This document shows positions 4,420 through 10,363 of a DNA stretch of 13,056 nucleotides, piece after piece. The notes beneath the pieces are model-generated. The model searched no databases. It was not told the DNA's origin and saw only the letters and a list, made by a program, of their open reading frames with translations. The stretch covers positions 1-13,056 of the forward strand of contig RECT01000114.1 in the NCBI GenBank assembly GCA_007693875.1, in the 5' to 3' direction. Position 1 is the stretch's first letter. Each line of letters opens with the position of its first letter. Source of the DNA: Spirulina sp. DLM2.Bin59 (lineage in GTDB: Bacteria; Cyanobacteriota; Cyanobacteriia; Cyanobacteriales; Spirulinaceae). The position numbers and the translations under genes are program-made.

Positions 4420-7233
4420 ATGTTTAAAAATCTATTTGGCGATCCCAACACCCGCAAAGTCAAGCGATATCAGCCCTTTGTCGCTGATATCAACGCCGTC
4501 GAAGAAGATATTCAAGTCCTTTCCGATGATGAACTGCGCGGCAAAACCTTGGAATTCAAGGCCCAACTAGCCAAGGCCCGCACCGATGGCGAACGGGCGG
4601 ACATCCTCGATGACATCCTCCCGGAAGCCTATGCAGTCGTCAGAGAGGCGGCCCTGCGGGTATTGGGGATGCGCCATTTTGATGTGCAGATGATCGGCGG
4701 GATGGTGCTCCACGATGGCCAGATTGCCGAAATGCGCACCGGGGAAGGCAAGACCCTGGTGGCAACGCTCCCCGCTTACCTCAATGCCCTCAGTGGCCAT
4801 GGCGTTCATGTGGTGACGGTGAATGACTACCTGGCCCGCCGCGATGCGGAATGGATGGGGCAGGTGCATCGCTTTTTAGGGTTAACCGTGGGCCTGATTC
4901 AAGCAGGGATGACCCCCGCCGAACGCCGCAAAAACTACGCCTGCGACATTACCTACGCCACCAACAGCGAACTGGGCTTTGATTATCTCCGGGATAACAT
5001 GGCCACCTCCATTGAGGATGTAGTACAGCGGCCCTTTAACTATTGCGTCATTGACGAGGTGGATTCGGTCTTGATCGACGAGGCCCGCACCCCCTTGATC
5101 ATCTCCGGCCAGATCGAGCGGCCCACGGAAAAATACGTCCAGGCGGCGGCCATTGCCACTAACCTCCATCCCCAAAATGATGAAGATGGTACAGGGGAAT
5201 ATGAGGTGGATGAAAAGGCCCGCAATGTGCTGCTCAATGATGAGGGGTTTGCCAAGGCCGAGGAATTGCTAGGGGTTACTGACCTTTATGATCCCGAAGA
5301 CCCTTGGGCCCACTATATTTTCAACGCCATCAAGGCCAAGGAACTGTTTACCAAAGACGTAAACTACATTGTTCGCGATAATGAGGTGGTGATCGTCGAT
5401 GAATTTACGGGCCGGGTGCTGAAGGGTCGCCGCTGGAGTGATGGCTTGCATCAGGCGATCGAGGCTAAGGAAGGGGTAGAGATTCAAAACGAAACCCAAA
5501 CCCTGGCGACGATTACCTATCAAAACTTTTTCCTCCTTTATCCCAAGTTGGCGGGGATGACGGGGACGGCGAAAACCGAAGAAGCCGAGTTTGAGAAAAT
5601 CTATAACCTTCAGGTGACGATTATCCCCACCAACTTGCCCACCCGTCGCCAGGATTTAGCGGATGTGGTCTATAAAACCGAAGAGGCGAAGTGGATCGCC
5701 GTGGCCAAGGAATGCCAAGAGATGCACGAAGCAGGGCGGCCGGTGTTAGTGGGGACGACGAGCGTTGAAAAATCTGAGGTGTTGGCTCGACTCCTGCAAA
5801 AGGCCAATATTCCCCATAACCTGCTCAATGCCCGACCGGAGAATGTGGAGCGGGAATCGGAAATTGTCGCCCAAGCGGGGCGGAAGGGGGCGGTGACGAT
5901 CGCCACCAACATGGCAGGGCGTGGTACAGATATCATCCTGGGGGGGAACTCCGACTATATGGCGCGGCTGAAGGTGCGGGAATACTTGATGCCCCGGATT
6001 GTGATGCCGGAGGATAATAAGCAGTTGATGATGACCGTGGGGGCGGCGAAGGCCCCCCGTAAGGCTCCCCAGGGGTTTGGGGGGGAAGAGAAGAAGGTGA
6101 AAACCTGGAAAGCTTCCTCGGATATTTTCCCCACCGACCTTTCGGAGGCAACGATAACGCTGCTCAAGGATACGGTGGCCTTTGCGGTGCAGCAGTATGG
6201 GGAGCAGAGTTTGCCGGAATTGGAAGCGGAGGAGAAAATTGCGATCGCCGCTGAAAATGCCCCCGTTGATGACCCGGTGCTGCAAAAATTGCGGGAAGTT
6301 TACAACAAGATCCGCAAAGAATATGAGGCTTTTACCGGTCAAGAACATGATCAGGTGATCCAATCCGGGGGGTTACATGTCATCGGTACAGAACGCCATG
6401 AATCCCGCCGTATTGATAACCAGTTACGGGGGCGGGCCGGCCGTCAAGGGGATCCCGGTTCGACAAAATTTTTCCTCAGTTTGCAGGATAATTTACTGCG
6501 AATTTTCGGGGGCGATCGCGTTGCGGGGTTAATGAATGCCTTCCGAGTTGAAGAAGATATGCCCATCGAATCGGGGATGCTGACCCGCTCCCTAGAAGGG
6601 GCGCAGAAAAAGGTAGAAACCTTCTACTATGACACCCGGAAACAGGTGTTTGAATACGATGAGGTGATGAACAACCAACGCCGCGCCATCTATGCCGAGC
6701 GGCGGCGGGTGCTGGAGGGCTTCGACCTCAAGGAGCAGGTTATCGGCTATGCGGAACGCACCATGGATGATATTACCGATGCCTATACCAACCCAGAACT
6801 GCCCCCGGAAGAATGGAAATTAGCGGAGTTGATCGGCAAAACAAAGGAGTTTGTCTATCTCCTGGAAGATTTGCAACCGAAACACCTAGAAGATATGACC
6901 ATCGGGGAAATTAAAACCTTCCTCTACGAAGAGGTGCGCAAAGCCTACGATCTCAAAGAAAACCAAATTGATAAGATCCAACCGGGGTTAATGCGCCAAG
7001 CGGAACGGTTCTTTATCCTCCAACAAATCGATACCCTCTGGCGGGAACATTTACAGGCCATGGATGCCCTACGGGAAGCCATCGGCCTGCGGGGCTATGG
7101 TCAAAAAGACCCCCTGATTGAATACAAACAGGAGGGTTATGAGATGTTCCTCGAAACCATGGTGGATATTCGCCGCAACGTCGTTTATTCCCTCTTCCAA
7201 TTCCAACCCCAAGGTCAGCCGCAGACGGTTTAG
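4420..7233 (+). CDS. secA: Preprotein translocase ATPase SecA
   Basis: SecA is the ATP-driven motor that pushes preproteins through SecYEG; in cyanobacteria it serves plasma and thylakoid membranes. The 937-residue protein opens with MFKNLFGDPN. NBD1 has Walker A MRTGEGKT (105-112), VTVNDYLARRDAEWM (132-146) and Walker B/DEAD-like VIDEVD (210-215), then LIDEARTPLIISG. The preprotein cross-linking domain lies at about 230-370. NBD2 carries NMAGRGTDIILGG (497-509), GGLHVIGTERHESRRIDNQL (650-669) and GRAGRQGD. About 140 residues separate GTDIILGG from GGLHVIG, far more than in E. coli SecA; long inserts here are typical of cyanobacterial and plastid SecA. The helical scaffold and wing follow, with IDTLWREHLQAMDALREAIGL near the end. 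The C-terminus (FQFQPQGQPQTV) lacks the CxCxxxxxC zinc motif. The gene is complete and looks monocistronic. Confidence 0.98.
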   Translation: MFKNLFGDPNTRKVKRYQPFVADINAVEEDIQVLSDDELRGKTLEFKAQLAKARTDGERADILDDILPEAYAVVREAALRVLGMRHFDVQMIGGMVLHDGQIAEMRTGEGKTLVATLPAYLNALSGHGVHVVTVNDYLARRDAEWMGQVHRFLGLTVGLIQAGMTPAERRKNYACDITYATNSELGFDYLRDNMATSIEDVVQRPFNYCVIDEVDSVLIDEARTPLIISGQIERPTEKYVQAAAIATNLHPQNDEDGTGEYEVDEKARNVLLNDEGFAKAEELLGVTDLYDPEDPWAHYIFNAIKAKELFTKDVNYIVRDNEVVIVDEFTGRVLKGRRWSDGLHQAIEAKEGVEIQNETQTLATITYQNFFLLYPKLAGMTGTAKTEEAEFEKIYNLQVTIIPTNLPTRRQDLADVVYKTEEAKWIAVAKECQEMHEAGRPVLVGTTSVEKSEVLARLLQKANIPHNLLNARPENVERESEIVAQAGRKGAVTIATNMAGRGTDIILGGNSDYMARLKVREYLMPRIVMPEDNKQLMMTVGAAKAPRKAPQGFGGEEKKVKTWKASSDIFPTDLSEATITLLKDTVAFAVQQYGEQSLPELEAEEKIAIAAENAPVDDPVLQKLREVYNKIRKEYEAFTGQEHDQVIQSGGLHVIGTERHESRRIDNQLRGRAGRQGDPGSTKFFLSLQDNLLRIFGGDRVAGLMNAFRVEEDMPIESGMLTRSLEGAQKKVETFYYDTRKQVFEYDEVMNNQRRAIYAERRRVLEGFDLKEQVIGYAERTMDDITDAYTNPELPPEEWKLAELIGKTKEFVYLLEDLQPKHLEDMTIGEIKTFLYEEVRKAYDLKENQIDKIQPGLMRQAERFFILQQIDTLWREHLQAMDALREAIGLRGYGQKDPLIEYKQEGYEMFLETMVDIRRNVVYSLFQFQPQGQPQTV

Positions 7234-7259
7234 CGGGAAAGAGGAGAGAGTGCAGTTCA

Positions 7260-7289
7260 TGTAGGGGCGAAAAATTTTTCGCCCCTACA
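7260..7289. repeat. Perfect 30-base palindrome, copy 2
   Basis: The half-site TGTAGGGGCGAAAAA is followed immediately by its exact reverse complement, with no loop. It begins 27 bases after the secA stop. Copy 1 at 3570-3598 differs by one inserted base in the left arm. As RNA it would form a strong hairpin (terminal AAAAA/TTTTT pairs would open as loop); as DNA it could extrude a cruciform. It could act as a transcription end or mRNA 3' stabiliser for secA, which is inference. Confidence 0.85.
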
Positions 7290-7315
7290 GTGCATCCGAA
7301 TTTTCTAGAACCCCT

Positions 7316-7357
7316 CACTTCCCACTCCCTACTTCCCACTTCCCACTCCCCCCTCCC
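7316..7357. repeat. Heptamer repeat (STRR), 6 units
   Basis: CACTTCC, CACTCCC, TACTTCC, CACTTCC, CACTCCC and CCCTCCC are in exact 7-base phase. The unit is the reverse complement of that at 3525-3545. The array sits between the 30-base palindrome and the promoter region of the Ca2+ ATPase gene. Confidence 0.78.
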
Positions 7358-7378
7358 TCGGAAAACCAGGGTGACGAG

Positions 7379-7397
7379 TGCTCTAAAATAAAGAGCA
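7379..7397 (+). promoter_or_regulatory. Possible -10 box within a dyad upstream of the Ca2+ ATPase gene
   Basis: TGCTCT (7379-7384) and AGAGCA (7392-7397) form a perfect six-base dyad around AAAATAA. TAAAAT (7384-7389) lies within it and matches the -10 consensus at five of six positions, about 32 bases before ATG 7422. No clear -35 is seen. A regulator binding the dyad would cover the -10 box, which suggests an operator, but this is inference. Confidence 0.35.
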
Positions 7398-7421
7398 ACA
7401 CTCCTCTGGATTGCAACGATA

Positions 7422-10352
7422 ATGACCGAGACGCGATCACCCCTCTCACCCCCTAAAGGGTTAACTACCGCTGAAGTAGACCGCAGCCGGGAAACCCACG
7501 GCAGCAATCTCCTCACCCCCCCTCGCCGTGAACCTTGGTGGTTACTCTTCCTGGCGAAGTTTGAAGATCCGGTGATCCGGATTTTAATTATTGCCGCTGT
7601 GATTGCGATCGCCATCGGCACCATTGACGGTCAATTTATCGAAGGGGTGGGGATTTTAATCGCCATCCTCTTAGCCACAATCCTCGCCTTCCTCAACGAA
7701 TACCGCGCCAACCAAGCTTTTAATATCCTCAACCAGTACGTTGATGCCGTCCGCGTCCGGGTGATCCGCGATGGCCACCCCACCACCATTGCCCGGAAAG
7801 ATGTCGTGGTGGGGGATTGGATTTATGTGGAGCAGGGGGAGGAGATTCCCGCCGATGGGGAGGTGATTGAAGCGGTTTCCCTCTTAATCGATCAATCGAA
7901 ACTGACCGGCGAATGTGAATCCGTCCAAAAATTCAGCGCCGCTGAACTGTTGAATCAGTCCCCCATGGAGGAGACCTATCCTGCCCATTGCCTTTACCGC
8001 AGCACCATTGTGGATCAGGGCAATGGCCTCTATCGGGTGACGGCCGTGGGGGATCAGACAGAAATCGGTAAACTGGCCACCGCCATGGCCACCGTTGAAC
8101 CGGGGGATCAAACCCCCCTGAATCAGCAATTGGAACGGCTCAGTGAATTAATCGGCGTGGTGGGCCTAACGTTTGCCGTAGCCATCTTTGTTGCCCTGTT
8201 CCTCCGGGGTTGGCTCACCCAAGAAATTCAGTTAGATGGGCCCCAAACCTATTTCCTGGCGATCGTCATCCTCACCGTCGCTGTTGCCTTAATTCCCGTG
8301 TGGCTGCCGGTGGTGTATGACGGGTTAAAACTCATTCAGGATGATTTAGAAACCCCCGCCTGGCTCGATGGGGGAGAATGGCAAAGTTGGCTGAAAGCCA
8401 TTGTTGGTGGCCTCTGCACCCTCGGCTTAGGTATTGGTGTGGGTTGGGGGTTAGGGATTTTGCCCCCCAGTACGGGGGTATGGTTGCCTACCCTGGTGGG
8501 CCAAACCCTCCTGGGGTATTTCATGGTGGCGGTGACGATTATTGTGGTGGCGGTGCCGGAAGGGTTGCCCATGAGCGTCACCCTCTCCCTGGCCTACAGC
8601 ATGAAGCGCATGGCCCAGAATAATAACCTGGTGCGGCGGATGCACGCCTGCGAAACCATTGGGGCCGCGACGGTGATTTGCTCCGATAAAACCGGGACGT
8701 TGACCCAGAACCAAATGCGGGTGCATGAGGTCAATTTTCCCAGTTTGCACAGCCGTAAGGTGGCAGATCTTGATCTCGCCACCCAGTTAATTGGGGAAGC
8801 GATGGCGGGCAACAGCACCGCTGACCTGGATGAGGAGCCGGATAAACCCCCCGTGGTGATTGGCAATGCCACGGAAGGGGCCTTATTGCTCTGGCTCCAT
8901 CACCAGCATATGGACTATTTCAACCTGCGGCGGGGTTTGGAAATTAAGTTTCGTCTCTCCTTTTCCACCCAAACGAAGTATATGGCGACCCTGGGCCATT
9001 CGGCGGCCTTGAAACGGGAGGTGATGCACCTCAAGGGTGCGCCGGAGGTTTTACTCGCCAAGTGTTCCCATATTTTGACGGAATACGGCCGGTTTCCCCT
9101 CAATAATAAGCAGCGCATTTTAGATCTGTTGTACGAGTATCAAGCGCGGGGGATGCGGACGCTGGGTTTTGCCTATAAGGAATTGTCGGATAATTTGATC
9201 CTCCCCGAGGCAGATAGTCACGAAATGCCCGATGCACTGACTTGGTTGGGGTTTGTGGCGATCGCCGACCCCCTCCGGAAAGAAGTCCCCGCTGCAATCC
9301 GCATCTGTTTAGCTGCGGGGATTCAGGTCAAGATTATCACTGGGGATTGCCCCGAAACAGCCCAGGAAATTGCCCGCCAAATTGGTCTCTGGCAGGGGGA
9401 TGAAACGGATCCCTATGCCTTGATGACCGGCAAAGCCTTCCGGGATCTCCCCGATGGGGAGGCCCGCAAAGCGGTGCAAAGCCTCAAGGTGTTGGCCCGG
9501 GCTGTGCCGCTGGATAAACTCCGGTTGGTGCGGCTGTTGCAGGAAGCGGGGGCCGTGGTGGGGGTGACTGGCGATGGTACCAACGATGCGGGGGCATTGA
9601 AGCAGGCGAAGGTGGGCCTAGCCATGGGCAGTGGGACGGCGATCGCCAAGGAAGCCAGCGATATCATCCTCCTGGATGATTCCTTTCAAAGTATTATCAA
9701 TGCCATTGTTTGGGGGCGATCGCTCTATAAAAACATCCAACGGTTCATCCTCTTTCAACTCACCATCAACGTCGTTGCCTTGGGCATTGCCCTCTTGGGG
9801 CCATTCATCGGCGTTTCCCTGCCCCTAACGGTGACACAAATGCTCTGGGTCAACCTGATCATGGATACCTTTGCTGCCCTAGCCCTCGCCACGGAACCCC
9901 CCTCGGAGGATGTGCTCAAGGAAGATCCCCGTTCACCAACGGCCTTTATTATTACCCCGACGATGGTGCGTAATATTGTCGGCATGGGGTTAGCTTTTTT
10001 GGTGTTCCTAGTGGGATTTTTGTTGTATTTAGACCGGGACGGCATCAGCCCCTATGAACTCTCGGTGTTTTTTGCCGTGTTCGTGTTTTTACAATTCTGG
10101 AATTTGTTCAATGCCCGTTGTTTGGGCATCGCCCAATCCGCCTTTACGGGGTTGTTATCGAATCAAGGTTTTGTCTTCATTGCCCTGACGATTTTCCTAG
10201 GGCAGGTCTTGATTATCCAGTGGGGGGGGGATATTTTTCGCACCGTACCCCTCAGTATTAAGGATTGGTTACTGATCCTCAGCAGTACCTCCCTGGTGTT
10301 GTGGGTGGGGGAGCTGTGGCGGTGGCGACAGCGCCAATCCTCAAACCTTTAA
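7422..10352 (+). CDS. PMCA-type (P2B) calcium-translocating P-type ATPase
   Basis: This 976-residue P-type ATPase is predicted to export Ca2+ from the cytoplasm. M1-M2 lie at about 51-66 and 73-91. The A domain carries KLTGE (160-164). The phosphorylation site is CSDKTGTLTQNQ (420-431, Asp422). KGAPE (538-542) lies in the N domain, and ITGDCPETA (639-647) and VTGDGTNDAGALKQA (715-729) in the P domain. M4 has VAVPEGLPMSVTLSLAYSMK (376-395) and M6 has MLWVNLIMDTFAALALATEP (807-826), both strongly P2B-like. Glu380, Asn811 and Asp815 are the expected Ca2+ ligands. Between M3 (about 243-262) and M4 (about 366-383) lie about 100 extra residues with two strongly hydrophobic stretches (277-299 and 326-347), so the protein may have 12 helices rather than 10. 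The usual NDAPAL hinge reads NDAGAL. There is no calmodulin-type tail. Other P2 cations such as Mn2+ cannot be excluded. Confidence 0.9.
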   Translation: MTETRSPLSPPKGLTTAEVDRSRETHGSNLLTPPRREPWWLLFLAKFEDPVIRILIIAAVIAIAIGTIDGQFIEGVGILIAILLATILAFLNEYRANQAFNILNQYVDAVRVRVIRDGHPTTIARKDVVVGDWIYVEQGEEIPADGEVIEAVSLLIDQSKLTGECESVQKFSAAELLNQSPMEETYPAHCLYRSTIVDQGNGLYRVTAVGDQTEIGKLATAMATVEPGDQTPLNQQLERLSELIGVVGLTFAVAIFVALFLRGWLTQEIQLDGPQTYFLAIVILTVAVALIPVWLPVVYDGLKLIQDDLETPAWLDGGEWQSWLKAIVGGLCTLGLGIGVGWGLGILPPSTGVWLPTLVGQTLLGYFMVAVTIIVVAVPEGLPMSVTLSLAYSMKRMAQNNNLVRRMHACETIGAATVICSDKTGTLTQNQMRVHEVNFPSLHSRKVADLDLATQLIGEAMAGNSTADLDEEPDKPPVVIGNATEGALLLWLHHQHMDYFNLRRGLEIKFRLSFSTQTKYMATLGHSAALKREVMHLKGAPEVLLAKCSHILTEYGRFPLNNKQRILDLLYEYQARGMRTLGFAYKELSDNLILPEADSHEMPDALTWLGFVAIADPLRKEVPAAIRICLAAGIQVKIITGDCPETAQEIARQIGLWQGDETDPYALMTGKAFRDLPDGEARKAVQSLKVLARAVPLDKLRLVRLLQEAGAVVGVTGDGTNDAGALKQAKVGLAMGSGTAIAKEASDIILLDDSFQSIINAIVWGRSLYKNIQRFILFQLTINVVALGIALLGPFIGVSLPLTVTQMLWVNLIMDTFAALALATEPPSEDVLKEDPRSPTAFIITPTMVRNIVGMGLAFLVFLVGFLLYLDRDGISPYELSVFFAVFVFLQFWNLFNARCLGIAQSAFTGLLSNQGFVFIALTIFLGQVLIIQWGGDIFRTVPLSIKDWLLILSSTSLVLWVGELWRWRQRQSSNL

Positions 10353-10363
10353 ACCTTGAGGGG

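Noticed and set aside
5746..6363. Long open frame (205 codons) antisense to secA
   Set aside because: It lies entirely within the conserved NBD2 coding sequence. The translation is His/Pro/Arg-rich without motifs, and it reflects the GC-biased third positions of secA.
7260..7289. Intrinsic terminator of secA
   Set aside because: The palindrome has its A/T run at the centre and no T run after the stem. A role in ending or stabilising the transcript remains possible but is not shown by the sequence.
7013..7624. Minus-strand open frame of 203 codons across the secA-ATPase gap
   Set aside because: It overlaps the 3' end of secA, the palindrome and heptamer repeats, and the 5' end of the ATPase gene. 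Its product shows no domain and includes translated repeats.
10339..10361. Hairpin CCTCAA/TTGAGG between the converging ATPase and HEAT-fusion genes as a bidirectional terminator
   Set aside because: The stem is only six base pairs with an 11-base loop and lacks a T tract on either strand, so it is too weak to call.
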